Notes: a model not told the origin generated them from the sequence alone. A stretch of 64,000 bases of DNA from Longimicrobiales bacterium (GCA_028284495.1 JANQRP010000032.1:62001-126000), one strand, 5' to 3'; shown: positions 52,190-61,171, numbered from the stretch's first letter. Program-made: numbers and translations.

Positions 52190-52888
52190 CTAGTCGCCGC
52201 CCCGGAGCCGCCGCCGCCGCTCCTTCTTGAGTGCCCGCCGGCGACGCTTGGCGTCGCGCTCGGACTCCCCGGGCTCCCGGACGGACACGTCGACGCCGCC
52301 CATGACCGCGAATCCGCTGATCCTCAGGATCGGGGCGTCGGGGTCCGTCGGGGCCTCACGCTGCCTGTAGTCGAAGCCCCCCAGGAATCCCACGCCGGTG
52401 CAGTCGATGTGTACGCCAGGCGGCGCGATGATCTCGATGCCGCCCATGAGCGTGTAGCACTCGACGTCGGTGACCCCGGGCGGAATGGGGCTTTCGCGAA
52501 AGTCGAGGCTCACGCCGCCCATGATGCCGATGGCGATGGTCCTGCGTGCCGGGACCCATCCACCCGACCGATTCCCGCCACCCAGGATGCCCGCGACGAG
52601 CGAGCGCTCCGGGACGCGGGCGGGGGCGGGCGGCCGATCGAGGACCGGCTCCGGCGCGGGAGTCGGCTCCCGGCGCCGGACGACCGCTTCCGCGGGTCGC
52701 GGGAGGTCGGCGAGGAGCTCCGCCAGCTCGGCCAGGGACTCCGCCCTGTGCGCGAGCTCGAGCCGTCGTTCGAACTCGTCCATCGCGATCCGATCGTCGG
52801 CGAACGCCTCGGCCAGGCGGTCGATCGCCGCTTCGCGGTCGCTCTCACCGGGGCGGGCGGCACCCGCTCCGGACGATGGGTCGTTCAT
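52190..52888 (-). CDS. DUF1707 and LiaF-like cell-wall stress protein
   Basis: A 232-residue cytoplasmic protein. Residues 12-65 form a DUF1707 domain (DREAAIDRLAEAFADDRIAMDEFERRLELAHRAESLAEL). After a proline-rich linker comes a LiaF-like beta-helical domain, IGIMGGVSLDF then MGGIEIIAPPGVHIDC, ending with a second GGVDVSVREPG turn. The C-terminus is highly basic (RRRRALKKERRRRLR). Such proteins occur around cell-wall-stress regulators. Its start overlaps the stop of the upstream YtcJ-like amidohydrolase gene (ATGA), so the two are cotranscribed. Confidence 0.86.
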   Translation of the reverse strand: MNDPSSGAGAARPGESDREAAIDRLAEAFADDRIAMDEFERRLELAHRAESLAELAELLADLPRPAEAVVRRREPTPAPEPVLDRPPAPARVPERSLVAGILGGGNRSGGWVPARRTIAIGIMGGVSLDFRESPIPPGVTDVECYTLMGGIEIIAPPGVHIDCTGVGFLGGFDYRQREAPTDPDAPILRISGFAVMGGVDVSVREPGESERDAKRRRRALKKERRRRLRGGD

Positions 52889-54522
52889 GTCGCCGTCTCC
52901 CTCTCGTACACCTGGATCCCCCCGACGAAGGTATGCGTGACGCGGGCCTCGCCCAGCCCCGTGTACGAATCGAGGGGTCCGTGGTCTTCCAGCGACCCGC
53001 CGCCGAGCACCACGAAATCGGCGAACGCGCCCATCGAGAGGCTCCCGGTGGCATCACGGAATCCGGCCGCCGCGGCTGCCCCCACGGTATACCCGGCCAC
53101 CGCCCGTTCGAACGAGATCCGTTCGTCCGGCCCGAAGACCACTCCATGGGTGGAGAGGCGGTACACCGCGGCCCGGATCCCGTGAAGCGGGTCGAGCGGG
53201 GCGACCGTCCAGTCGCTGCCGAAGGCGAGCGGTACACCTGCCTCCTGGAGCGTCCGGACCGGGTAGGAGCGCCGCGCACGCCGCGCGCCGAGGCGGCGCT
53301 CGAGCCAGGGGGCGTCGGCCACGAGGTGGGACGGCTGCATCGAGGCGATGGCGCCGGTGCGCGCCATGCGCTCCGCGGTGTCGGTCCCGAGATGTTGCGC
53401 GTGCTCGATGCGGGGCGGAGGGACGTCGGCGTCGGTCGCGGGGAGCGCCGCATATACGTCGACGAGCCAGTCGACCGCAGCATCGCCGATCGCGTGCACG
53501 ATGGGCTGGATGCCCGCTGCCCAGGCGTGTTCGATATCCGATCGGAGGCGGTCGGGATCGCTCACGAGCAGGCCCCGGCTGCCCGGCAGATCCGCGAAAG
53601 GCTCGTGGAAGCGGGCGGTGCCGGCGCCCAGACTCCCGTCGACGAACCCCTTCACGCTTCCCCAGCGGAGCCAATCGCCGCCGTGGCCCCGGTCGCGGAT
53701 CCGCTCGGCGAGCGCTGCCCACTCCGTGACCGGCACGGCGACCGAGACCCGGAGGTCGAGTTCGCGGGCCCGGTCGATCCGCTCGAGGACCTCGAGGTCG
53801 CGCCAGGACGGCGGGATCTCGCCCATGTCGTGGATCTGAGTGACACCGTGCCGATGCGCGTGGACGACCGCGCGTCTGGCGGCGGCGTCGAGCTCCGCGC
53901 GCGTGGGAGGAGGCACGCAGGCCGACACGAGCTCGATCGCGGTGTCGCGGAGCACGCCGGTCGCCCGCCCCTCGGCGTCGCGGACGATCTGGCCGCCCGC
54001 CGGGTCGGAGGTCCGCTCCGCCGGGACGATCCCCGCACGCCCGAGCGCCGCCGAGTTCGCAAGCCCCATGTGGAGGTCGGAGCGGAGCAGGAGGGCGGGC
54101 CTGCCACCCGTATGCGCATCCAGCCACATCCGGTTCGGGAGCTCGCCGCCCCACCGTTCGTGGTCCCACCCGCCGCCGGTGATCCACTCGGAGGTGGTCG
54201 TGGCGACGTACTCGGACACGCACCGGTCCCAGTCGGCCCGGGATCCGGTTCCGGCGAGGTCCAGCGCCGCCAGAAACAGCCCGCCGTCGACGAGGTGGGC
54301 GTGGGCGTCGATGAACCCGGGGAGCACGAGGTGATCGCCCACGTCGATCACGACCGGATCGGCCGGGAGCGCAGCCTCCGCCTCGGCGCGGGCACCGACC
54401 GCCGCGACGCGCCCGGCGCGCACGGCCATGGCAGGGGCTGACGGCAGCCCCGGGTCGAGGGTCCGGATTCGCCCCAGCACGAGCAGATCGGTGGCGCCCG
54501 ATCGTGGCGGGAGGTCTTGCAT
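52885..54522 (-). CDS. YtcJ-like amidohydrolase
   Basis: A 545-residue metal-dependent hydrolase of the amidohydrolase_3/YtcJ group. The metal pair is in GFIDAHAHLVDGG, followed by GGGWDHERWGG, KGFVDGSLGAGTA, IVHAIGDAAVDWLV, RIEHAQHLG and the late Asp in LAFGSDWTVAPLDP. There is no signal peptide, so it is cytoplasmic. The ATG at 54522 has AGGAG 11 bases upstream; the ATG at 54564 is possible. Related enzymes deacylate N-acyl amines or cleave carbamates; the real substrate is unknown. Confidence 0.9.
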   Translation of the reverse strand: MQDLPPRSGATDLLVLGRIRTLDPGLPSAPAMAVRAGRVAAVGARAEAEAALPADPVVIDVGDHLVLPGFIDAHAHLVDGGLFLAALDLAGTGSRADWDRCVSEYVATTTSEWITGGGWDHERWGGELPNRMWLDAHTGGRPALLLRSDLHMGLANSAALGRAGIVPAERTSDPAGGQIVRDAEGRATGVLRDTAIELVSACVPPPTRAELDAAARRAVVHAHRHGVTQIHDMGEIPPSWRDLEVLERIDRARELDLRVSVAVPVTEWAALAERIRDRGHGGDWLRWGSVKGFVDGSLGAGTARFHEPFADLPGSRGLLVSDPDRLRSDIEHAWAAGIQPIVHAIGDAAVDWLVDVYAALPATDADVPPPRIEHAQHLGTDTAERMARTGAIASMQPSHLVADAPWLERRLGARRARRSYPVRTLQEAGVPLAFGSDWTVAPLDPLHGIRAAVYRLSTHGVVFGPDERISFERAVAGYTVGAAAAAGFRDATGSLSMGAFADFVVLGGGSLEDHGPLDSYTGLGEARVTHTFVGGIQVYERETAT

Positions 54523-54675
54523 CGCGGGGGATTCTCCTGAATTGTGTAGGCCCTGCGGCTTCATGAACGCACCTCAACGCCTCGCGCGCGAGAGGTGTCG
54601 CTCGAACGAACCAACCCACCCCGGCCCCGACGCGATTCGGATGAGGGTGGGACTCACGACCCCTACGGAGGATCC

Positions 54676-55038
54676 ATGCGACGTCTTTCCATTTCGCTCT
54701 TCGCGCTGCTGCTGATCGTCAGCGCCTGCGCCCCCGGCACCAACGCGGCCATGTCCGGTGGTGGCGATGCGGAGATCCTCACCGCGGAGATGCTCCAGCC
54801 CTACGCGGGCGGCACGCTCATGGACGCGATCCAGACGGAGCGTCGCCAGTGGCTCCGCGCCCAGTTCGAGGACCCGGTCAAGGTCTGGCTCAACGGGCGT
54901 GAGCTCGGCCGCACGAACGAACTCAGCACCATCCTGGTGTCCAGCGTGATCGAGGTCCGCTACCTCGAGCCGCGGATGGCCATGGCCGAGTACGGCGTGG
55001 GTCACACCTCCGGCGCGATCGTCGTCACGACGCGCTAG
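54676..55038 (+). CDS. Small lipoprotein resembling a TonB-receptor plug fragment
   Basis: A 120-residue lipoprotein (IVSACAP, Cys about 18). ACGGAGGATCC precedes the ATG 54676. The mature sequence, AEMLQPYAGGTLMDAIQ then VWLNGRELGRTNELSTI and YLEPRMAMAEYGVGHTSGAIVVTTR, resembles the plug domain of TonB-dependent receptors, whose final strands read G-x-G-x-x-x-G-A-I-x-V-T-T-R. There is no barrel, so this is a stand-alone plug-like protein, perhaps a secretin- or receptor-associated lipoprotein. Function is unknown. Confidence 0.75.
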   Translation: MRRLSISLFALLLIVSACAPGTNAAMSGGGDAEILTAEMLQPYAGGTLMDAIQTERRQWLRAQFEDPVKVWLNGRELGRTNELSTILVSSVIEVRYLEPRMAMAEYGVGHTSGAIVVTTR

Positions 55039-56219
55039 CGCTCCACCTGGAGAAGTCCTCGCGCGAACCGCGTGAGGACGTCGGCCCCGAGCTCGATCTC
55101 CCTGAGCGAGACCCACTCGTCCGCCGAGTGGGCCTGCTCGATCGAGCCGGGGCCGAAGCATATCGAGGGGATGCCCGCCGAGTTGAGGAATGCGGCGTCG
55201 ACCCAGGCGGTCATCCCCTCGACGCGCCGCTCCCGCCCCTCGGCCTCGAGCGCGTCCAGGAGCGCGATCACCTGCGGGTGGTCCGGAGGCACGTCGGACC
55301 CGTCGCGCAGGAGCTCGGTCTCGAGTTCGATGGATACCTCGGGGTGGTCCCGGCGGACTCCGTCGAGCACGTCGGCCAGCTCGGCCTCGAAGTCGGCCGG
55401 GTTCTCCGCGGGCAGCGTGCGCCGCTCCAGACGAACCTCGCAGCGCTCGGGATAGACCGACGGAGCCGCACCGCCCTCGATGGTGCCGGCATGAAGCGAG
55501 CCGTGGCCGAGCAGGGGGTGACGCGGTCCGTTCCGAATCCGTTCCTCGAGGACGTCCAGACCCGCCAGCAGGCGGGCGGCCGAGCGGATCGCGTCGATGC
55601 CGACCTCGGGCCGCGACCCGTGCGCGGCCCGGCCCCGTGCCGTCGCCCGGACCCACGCGAACCCCTTGTGGGCGGGCATGACGGCCAGGGAGGTCGGCTC
55701 GGTCACGACACCGAAGTCGGCACGGAGATCACCCTCCACGGCCGCCTGCATGCCGAGCGAGGCGTGCTCCTCGTCGGCCGTGAACAGCAGGTGCAGCCGT
55801 CCGCCCGGCGAGGCATCCCGCAGCCGGTGCGCCACGGCCAGGATCACCGCGAGGCCGGCCTTCATGTCGCAGGCGCCCCGCCCCGTCAGCCGCTCACCGC
55901 CGGCGACCGTCGCACCGCCGTCGACTGCCGCGCCAAACGGGTCCACCGTCATGTCGGCCACGCCCACCGTGTCGAGGTGACCGTTCAGGAGCAGGGAGGG
56001 GCCGTCGTCGGGGCCGAGTGTCGCGTGCACGTTGTACCGACCGGGCGCACACTCGTAGCGCTCCACGTCGATTCCCCAGTCCGCGAGAAGCGTCGCGACG
56101 AACGCCGAGACCTCTCCCTCTCCCGAGCCCCCCGCCTCGATCGACGGATTGACCGACTCGATGCGGACGAGCTCCCGCGTGATCGCGATCGGATCCCCGG
56201 AGCGGGCGTCGGCCGTCAT
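55035..56219 (-). CDS. M20 family metallopeptidase (ArgE/DapE-like)
   Basis: A 394-residue zinc hydrolase. The metal ligands are His in LNGHLDTVGV, Asp in RGACDMKAGL, the Glu pair in FTADEEHAS, Glu in VVTEPTS, and the last His near IEQAHSADEWVSL. The dimerisation lid is central (HKGFAWVRATARGRAAHGSRPEVG). It deacylates N-acyl amino acids such as N-acetylornithine or N-succinyl-diaminopimelate; which one is not clear. The ATG at 56219 begins the homology. Its stop overlaps the stop region of the convergent plug-like lipoprotein gene. Confidence 0.93.
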   Translation of the reverse strand: MTADARSGDPIAITRELVRIESVNPSIEAGGSGEGEVSAFVATLLADWGIDVERYECAPGRYNVHATLGPDDGPSLLLNGHLDTVGVADMTVDPFGAAVDGGATVAGGERLTGRGACDMKAGLAVILAVAHRLRDASPGGRLHLLFTADEEHASLGMQAAVEGDLRADFGVVTEPTSLAVMPAHKGFAWVRATARGRAAHGSRPEVGIDAIRSAARLLAGLDVLEERIRNGPRHPLLGHGSLHAGTIEGGAAPSVYPERCEVRLERRTLPAENPADFEAELADVLDGVRRDHPEVSIELETELLRDGSDVPPDHPQVIALLDALEAEGRERRVEGMTAWVDAAFLNSAGIPSICFGPGSIEQAHSADEWVSLREIELGADVLTRFARGLLQVER

Positions 56220-56265
56220 GAGGCCGCGGGGACGGCGTGGGCGTCGGCGCGCACGGGCCCGGACG

Positions 56266-56772
56266 TCAGCCCGCGTCCAGTTCGGACGAGTGGTCGTGGA
56301 GGATGCGCCAGGCACCCTCCTCCAGACCCAGCACGAGGCTGAACCACCCCGTGGACGTGATCGTCTCGGCGGCGTCGGGCTCCTCCCCGGGCTGGTACAG
56401 GACGTAGCGCCCGAGCGCCAGCGCGTGGGCTTCGCCGAGCGCCCGGATCTCCAGGCCCTCGAACCGGAGGGAGTCCTGCGGCGCGCCCGTGCTCCAGTAC
56501 CCTGCCTCGTAGCGGGCGCGGACCTCGGCGATGCCGCGCGTGACCCCGGCCGAGCCCACGAAGGCGAGGTCCGGGTCGTCCGAGTAGTCGTCGACGAATC
56601 CCGACAGATCCCCGGCGTTCCAGGACGCGGCCGACTCGTTCAGCATGGCCTCGATGCCCTGGAGCGCGGGCAGAGCCCCCGCGTCCCCCTCATCCGGAAG
56701 CGGCCGCTCCGCGATCGTGCAGCCCAGGGACAGCATCGCCACGGCGAGAACGAAAAAACGCGGCGCCGGCAC
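56266..56772 (-). CDS. NTF2-like lipoprotein
   Basis: A 168-residue protein from GTG 56772, giving signal VPAPRFFVLAVAMLSLGC with a lipobox. The mature part is an NTF2/SnoaL-like domain: NESAASWNAGDLSGFVDDYSDDPDLAFVGSAGVTRG, EVRARYEAGYWST, and FSLVLGLEEGAWRILHDHSSEL. Such DUF4440-like domains bind small ligands; function here is unknown. The start is uncertain, because GTG 56772 sits inside the ferredoxin terminator hairpin; GTG 56817 would lie upstream of it. The chosen start gives the only sensible signal peptide. Confidence 0.75.
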   Translation of the reverse strand: MPAPRFFVLAVAMLSLGCTIAERPLPDEGDAGALPALQGIEAMLNESAASWNAGDLSGFVDDYSDDPDLAFVGSAGVTRGIAEVRARYEAGYWSTGAPQDSLRFEGLEIRALGEAHALALGRYVLYQPGEEPDAAETITSTGWFSLVLGLEEGAWRILHDHSSELDAG

Positions 56773-56787
56773 GAGGCCGGCGCCGCG
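56753..56787 (-). terminator. Intrinsic terminator of the ferredoxin gene
   Basis: A perfect 12-bp stem (56776-56787 with 56759-56770, CGCGGCGCCGGC type) with loop 56771-56775 is followed on the minus strand by six U (56758-56753). It starts 27 bases after the ferredoxin stop and overlaps the signal-peptide codons of the downstream NTF2-like gene. Confidence 0.9.
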
Positions 56788-56813
56788 TTCGGGCCGTCGG
56801 GCGGACGTCGAGA

Positions 56814-57047
56814 TCACCCGAAGTGCGCCCGGTTCTTCTCGATGAAGTTGGTCCACTCCGGTGGCACGTCCGTGTCGGGGAAGATCGCCTGCACGGGGCA
56901 CTCCGGCTCACAGGCGCCGCAGTCGATGCACTCGTCCGGCTGGATGTAGAACTGGTCGTCTCCTTCGTAGATACAGTCCACCGGACAGACTTCGACGCAG
57001 CTCGCGTCCTTGGTATCGATGCACGGCTCGGTGATGATGTACGCCAC
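56814..57047 (-). CDS. Ferredoxin, two-cluster type
   Basis: A 77-residue ferredoxin. The first cluster site is [21 protein letters not shown] and the second is [18 protein letters not shown], the latter with a classical C-x2-C-x2-C-x3-CP motif. The first site has C-x7-C-x3-CP spacing, as in seven-iron ferredoxins that carry one 3Fe-4S and one 4Fe-4S cluster. It carries electrons in the cytoplasm. The start is GTG 57047, nine bases after CCGGAG. A strong terminator follows. Confidence 0.95.
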   Translation of the reverse strand: MAYIITEPCIDTKDASCVEVCPVDCIYEGDDQFYIQPDECIDCGACEPECPVQAIFPDTDVPPEWTNFIEKNRAHFG

Positions 57048-57198
57048 GAAGGCACTCCGGAGGATTCTGGGTCAGAAGCTCCCGACGGGGGCGGGCCCGG
57101 CCGGGGGTCGGCATATCATGGATGAACCCATGTACACCCGCAAGGCCGCCCGGAGTGCCCATGCGGGGCGCGCCGTCCGGGGGTGCCCCGGGCCCCTG

Positions 57199-57765
57199 TC
57201 AGCGGTCGGTCGAGCCCGCACTTCCGGCCGCGGGCGGGCGGGTCTCCGCGCGCTCCACGAGGCGGTGGCGACGGGCTTTCTCCATCCAGTCCGCCCAGGC
57301 CCGCGCCAGCCGCCCGCCCTCCCGATACGCGAGCGGTGCCTCCTCCGCGTCGGCGCGCTCCAGCGCCTCCCGCGTGGCGTCTGGTCCGGCCCACAGGTGA
57401 AGGTGTCGGATCCGGTCGAGGCGACCGGCGAGCCAGCTCCGGCGGAGCCAGGCCTCGGCGAGCAGCAGCCGCTCGAGCCGCTCGTCATCGTACCGCACGA
57501 GCTCGAGGAGCTCCGCCGAATCGGGCGCGAGGGCGGCCGCATGCGCTCGGGGGTCCGTCTCGCCGATCTCCAGAAGCAGCAGGATCGTCCGGAGCGGGTG
57601 CAGGAAGGCCGGATGGTGTTCGTCGTCGAACTCCTCCCGCCGGAGCGTCATCACCTCACCCGCGCGCTCGGCCAGAGCGGCGCGTGCATCCGCGGGGAGG
57701 TCCGCGTCGCGCCACGCGCGCTCGACCCGTGCGATCATCTCGCCGGCTCGTCCCGGCACGTCCAT
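57199..57765 (-). CDS. Hypothetical helical protein
   Basis: A 188-residue, strongly charged and helical protein. It contains EFDDEHHPAFLHPLRTILLLLEIGETDPRAHAAAL, where His and Asp are spaced somewhat like a metal-dependent HD phosphohydrolase, but a full HD motif is not clear. I do not recognise a named family. It starts at ATG 57765 and follows the PduO gene by nine bases, probably in the same operon (94-residue protein, PduO, then this). Confidence 0.65.
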   Translation of the reverse strand: MDVPGRAGEMIARVERAWRDADLPADARAALAERAGEVMTLRREEFDDEHHPAFLHPLRTILLLLEIGETDPRAHAAALAPDSAELLELVRYDDERLERLLLAEAWLRRSWLAGRLDRIRHLHLWAGPDATREALERADAEEAPLAYREGGRLARAWADWMEKARRHRLVERAETRPPAAGSAGSTDR

Positions 57766-57774
57766 GGCGCGGCC

Positions 57775-58326
57775 CTACTTCTTCCAGGTGACGTCGGCGC
57801 GTCCCGCGCGGTGGTTGGCGAGTCGGGCGGAGGCGAAGAGCAGATCGCCGAGGCGGTTCAAGTACACGATCACCTCCTCCTCGACGGCTTCACGGAGCGC
57901 GAGGTGCACCACCTTCCGCTCGGCCCGCCGGCAGACCGTCCGGGCCTGGTGGAGCGCCGCGGCACCGGGGGTTCCGCCCGGCAGCACGAACTCGCGAAGC
58001 TCGGGCAGCTCCCCGGCCGCCTCGTCGATCCACCGCTCCATCTCCGCGGTCCGCTCGACCGGGAGGGGGGGGAGGTGCGGATGTCGCTCCCCGTCGTCGC
58101 GGGGCACCGTGGCGAGTGCCCCACCGATCGTGAACAGGTCGTGCTGCAGCACCAGCAGTCGGTCGAGAAGCGCGTCGTCCTCGATCTGGGTCAGTGCCCA
58201 GCCGATCGCCGCGTTCAGCTCGTCGACGGCGCCGTAGGCGGCGACCCGGGGGTGATCCTTGGACACACGGCCGCCGCCGAACAGCATGGTCTCACCGGCG
58301 TCGCCGGTACGGGTGTAGATCTTCAT
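57775..58326 (-). CDS. Cob(I)alamin adenosyltransferase, PduO type
   Basis: A 183-residue ATP:corrinoid adenosyltransferase. The ATP-binding N-terminus is IYTRTGDAGETMLFGGGRVSKD, followed by VAAYGAVDELNAAIGWAL, QHDLFTIGGALATV, and the C-terminal RRAERKVVHLALREAVEEEVIVYLNRLGDLLFASARLAN. It attaches the adenosyl group to cobalt, making coenzyme B12, in the cytoplasm. No B12-dependent enzyme is in the window. Its ATG overlaps the stop of the upstream 94-residue gene (ATGA). Confidence 0.96.
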   Translation of the reverse strand: MKIYTRTGDAGETMLFGGGRVSKDHPRVAAYGAVDELNAAIGWALTQIEDDALLDRLLVLQHDLFTIGGALATVPRDDGERHPHLPPLPVERTAEMERWIDEAAGELPELREFVLPGGTPGAAALHQARTVCRRAERKVVHLALREAVEEEVIVYLNRLGDLLFASARLANHRAGRADVTWKK

Positions 58327-58607
58327 CGAAGTCGGGTGAGGTTCCGGATCCTGGCCGCCGTGTCGAGGATGTCCTTCACGCCTCCGCCGGACTCCCTGGG
58401 CGTGTCGTCGGACTGGGTCGGGGCGTCTGCACGCTCCGGAAGCAGAAGTGCGCGGAGGTCCAGCAGCACCTCGAGCTGGAGCTGGTCGCGAACGAAATCG
58501 AGCTCGAGCCGTGCCGCTTCCGCCGCGTCGTCGCGCTCCCTCGCGCCCTCGAGCGCGTGACGGTAGCTCGTTTCCAGCGAGTCGAGGATCTGTGACCGGG
58601 TTCGCAT
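58323..58607 (-). CDS. Small helical hypothetical protein
   Basis: A 94-residue protein starting at ATG 58607, with GGAGG five bases upstream. The sequence is mostly one charged helix, RTRSQILDSLETSYRHALEGARERDDAAEAARLELDFVRDQL in pieces, suggesting a coiled coil, followed by a Leu-rich LLDLRALLLPER and a disordered acidic tail. No family is recognised. It is coupled to the PduO gene downstream. Confidence 0.65.
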   Translation of the reverse strand: MRTRSQILDSLETSYRHALEGARERDDAAEAARLELDFVRDQLQLEVLLDLRALLLPERADAPTQSDDTPRESGGGVKDILDTAARIRNLTRLR

Positions 58608-58702
58608 CGGGCCTCCACGGGTGTGGGCGCTACCCGCCTCTTCGACGGGCGTGCCGGGACTCCCTATCTTGGTGGCACACACCTCCTCGGGCGAGACGCA
58701 CC

Positions 58703-59095
58703 ATGGCCTCAACCACAACCGACCACGACGCCGAGCGGGCGAACGAGCTCTACTGGGGTTCCGATCGCAGCGTGAACGAGCTGGCCGAGGATCTGGATCT
58801 CTCGAAGGGCGCCCTCTATTCGCTCATCCGGCCGCTGCCGGCCGGTCTCGAATGCCCCGAGTGCGCCGGCGGGATGAGCTACGCGAACCGGACCGCGCGG
58901 GACAGAGGCTACGTGACCTGCGAGGGGTGCGGCCTCGAGGAGGAAGAGGCGCTGGTACGGATCGAGAGCGGCGACGCCTCGGTGCTCCACGAGTCGGTCG
59001 GGTCCCCGGCGGCCACGCGCACGCTGGTCGGCACCGCGCTGCTCGGCGTGGCCGCGGGCTTCGTGCTGGCCCGGCTGGTCGGGCGCGGCGACTGA
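58703..59095 (+). CDS. Zinc-ribbon protein with C-terminal membrane segment
   Basis: A 130-residue protein. Its N-terminal half looks like a winged helix or sigma-like helix (RSVNELAEDLDLSKGALYSLIRPL), then a zinc ribbon with CPECAGGM and VTCEGCGLEEEE, and finally a hydrophobic Ala/Val-rich segment (TALLGVAAGFVLARLVG). This layout suggests a membrane-tethered DNA- or RNA-binding protein, but no family is recognised. It is divergent from the 94-residue gene, and TATCTT at 58665 may be part of its promoter. Confidence 0.7.
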   Translation: MASTTTDHDAERANELYWGSDRSVNELAEDLDLSKGALYSLIRPLPAGLECPECAGGMSYANRTARDRGYVTCEGCGLEEEEALVRIESGDASVLHESVGSPAATRTLVGTALLGVAAGFVLARLVGRGD

Positions 59096-59150
59096 CGAAC
59101 GGAATCGCGGCGACCGTCCACGCCGGGTCGGCGGTCCCCGAGCGACGCCC

Positions 59151-60308
59151 ATGACGACCAACATCCGCGATCCGCGTTCGATCGTGACGCCCGACGCGTT
59201 CGACGTGTCGGAAGAGATGCTCGGGCTCCCTCTCGCCCCGCCGGGGAGGCGGGCGCTCGCGATGCTCGTCGATCTGGTCGTGATCGGGCTGATCACGGCC
59301 TTCGTGTCCGGATGGGGCTTCTTCGTCTGGGGCGTGATCGGCCTCGCGATTCTCCAACTCGCCTTCCGTACGCCGACGGGATCGTGGACCCGCGGCCAGT
59401 TCGGGAAGGTGACCGCGTGGGCCTATCGCGGGTCGGTCGGGTGTCTCGGCCTGTTCATCCTGCTCATGGTGGTGCTCGTATGGATCGCGGGTCGCGCGGA
59501 CTTCGGCGAGGACGACTTCGAGCGTGCCGTCGAGGCCCTGGCCGAGACGTCGGGCGCGGCCGACGCGCTGCGGGAAGCCGGGGCGACGGCCCAGATCCGG
59601 GGCACCGGGGACCTCGAGGGCCTCGCCATCGTCATCGGTGCGGACGCGACGCTGCCCGTCGACACGGCGCTCGCGCGGGAAGCCGGGGCGCTCGAGCCCG
59701 GCCCCCTCGCTGCCGCGCTGGTCGAGCTGGACGGCGAGGATGCGCCGGACTCCGTGACCGTGGCGGACGCGGCCGTGCCGAGAGACGCCTGGGTCGCGGC
59801 GCTCCGGGCGCGGGCGATCGAGTTGTTCGTGTCGGACACCGTCGGCGCGCTCGAGGGCAACGCGGCTAGACAGGCGGGACGCATCGAGTCGCTGCGTGCG
59901 GACCTCGACGAGGCGGAGGATGCCGCGAACTCCGGGTTTTTCGCGCTCCTCCGCGAGGTCTTCGGGCAGCTCGGATCCGCGTTCGGAGTCTGGACGCTCT
60001 ACTTCACCGTCGCGACCGTCGTGCTCCGTGGACGCACCGTTGGCAAACTCGCCGCCCGGATTCGGGTAGTCCGTCTGGACGGACAACCGCTCACCTGGCT
60101 CCCGTCGCTCGAACGGGCGGGCGGATACGCGGCCGGCCTCGCCACGGGGTTGATGGGCTTCATGCGGGTCTTCTGGGACCGCAACCGCCAGTGCGTGCAC
60201 GACCGGATCGTCGGCACCGTCGTCGTGCTCGACGGCGCGGCCGCGATCCCGGGGTCGTGGGAGGAAGTGTGGACCGAGTCGGAGGACGCGGAGGAGGACG
60301 TGCCATGA
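59151..60308 (+). CDS. RDD family membrane protein
   Basis: A 385-residue membrane protein. RDD-type features are an N-terminal PPGRRALAMLVDLVVIGLITAF with the Arg and Asp of the family, and a later RGRTVGKLAARIRVVRLDGQPLTW, followed by FWDRNRQCVHDRIVGTVVV. A long periplasmic or cytoplasmic insert (about residues 110-275) is acidic and Ala-rich. Members are of unknown function, and some have been linked to sodium or polyamine transport. Its stop overlaps the start of the HD gene (ATGA). Confidence 0.87.
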   Translation: MTTNIRDPRSIVTPDAFDVSEEMLGLPLAPPGRRALAMLVDLVVIGLITAFVSGWGFFVWGVIGLAILQLAFRTPTGSWTRGQFGKVTAWAYRGSVGCLGLFILLMVVLVWIAGRADFGEDDFERAVEALAETSGAADALREAGATAQIRGTGDLEGLAIVIGADATLPVDTALAREAGALEPGPLAAALVELDGEDAPDSVTVADAAVPRDAWVAALRARAIELFVSDTVGALEGNAARQAGRIESLRADLDEAEDAANSGFFALLREVFGQLGSAFGVWTLYFTVATVVLRGRTVGKLAARIRVVRLDGQPLTWLPSLERAGGYAAGLATGLMGFMRVFWDRNRQCVHDRIVGTVVVLDGAAAIPGSWEEVWTESEDAEEDVP

Positions 60309-61153
60309 ATCGATTCGAGACGGAACACGTGGGGGAGCACCCCGACGATCCGACGGTGGATGGACGCTTTGCCGATCGGATCGAGATGAGGGTGCCCGAC
60401 CGTCACAATCCGAAGCTCCACGAGGTGCTGGAGCGGGTGAACGCCGACGACGAGCTGTACGCGCTCTGGCTGGCGTCGAATGTGACGGCCATCGAGCGAC
60501 TGGGGATGACCGACCACGGCCCGGTTCACGTGAAGATCGTGACGAACATCGCGGTCCGGATGCTCCGGCTGCTCGTCGAGGGTGGAATCGAGCCATCCGT
60601 GGTGGACACGTACCGGATGGAGCACGTCGATGCGGAGGTGGTGGTCGCCCTCGGGGCGCTGCTCCACGACGTGGGAATGTCGATCCACCGCGACGAGCAC
60701 GAGTCCTTCTCGCTCTTCATCGCCCGCGAGAAGCTTCGCGAACTGCTCGACGGGATCTACGACGTCCGGCAGCGCACCTTCATCGAGTCCGAGATCCTCC
60801 ACGCGATCACGAGTCACCGCGCCGGGGGTCGCCCGCTCACCGTCGAGGCGGGCGTCGTCCGGATCGCCGACGCGCTCGACATGGCGAAGGGTCGCTCGCG
60901 CATCCCCTTCGAAGCGGGGTCCCTGAGCATCCACTCGGTGTCCGCGGCGGCCATCGAGGCGGTGCGAATCGAGGCGGGCGACGCCCGTCCCATCCGACTG
61001 GTCATCGAGATGACCAACTCGGCCGGCGTCTTCCAGCTCGACCAGCTGTTTCGCGGCAAGCTGAAGGGAAGCGGACTTGAACAGCACATCGAGGTCGAGG
61101 CCACGCTCGAGGGCGAAACGGAGAAGCGTCTCGTCCGGAACTTCAGCTTCTGA
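60305..61153 (+). CDS. HD domain phosphohydrolase
   Basis: A 282-residue protein. The HD metal ligands are H in DHGPVHVKIVTNIAV, HD in GALLHDVGMSIHRDEHE, a later His in ILHAITSHRAGG, and D in VVRIADALDMAKG. The C-terminal 90 residues form an extra beta domain (RLVIEMTNSAGVFQLDQLF). It probably hydrolyses a phosphorylated nucleotide or lipid; the substrate is unknown. It is coupled to the RDD gene and followed after 18 bases by ccdA. Confidence 0.9.
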   Translation: MNRFETEHVGEHPDDPTVDGRFADRIEMRVPDRHNPKLHEVLERVNADDELYALWLASNVTAIERLGMTDHGPVHVKIVTNIAVRMLRLLVEGGIEPSVVDTYRMEHVDAEVVVALGALLHDVGMSIHRDEHESFSLFIAREKLRELLDGIYDVRQRTFIESEILHAITSHRAGGRPLTVEAGVVRIADALDMAKGRSRIPFEAGSLSIHSVSAAAIEAVRIEAGDARPIRLVIEMTNSAGVFQLDQLFRGKLKGSGLEQHIEVEATLEGETEKRLVRNFSF

Positions 61154-61171
61154 GCCCGACACCCGACCGCC

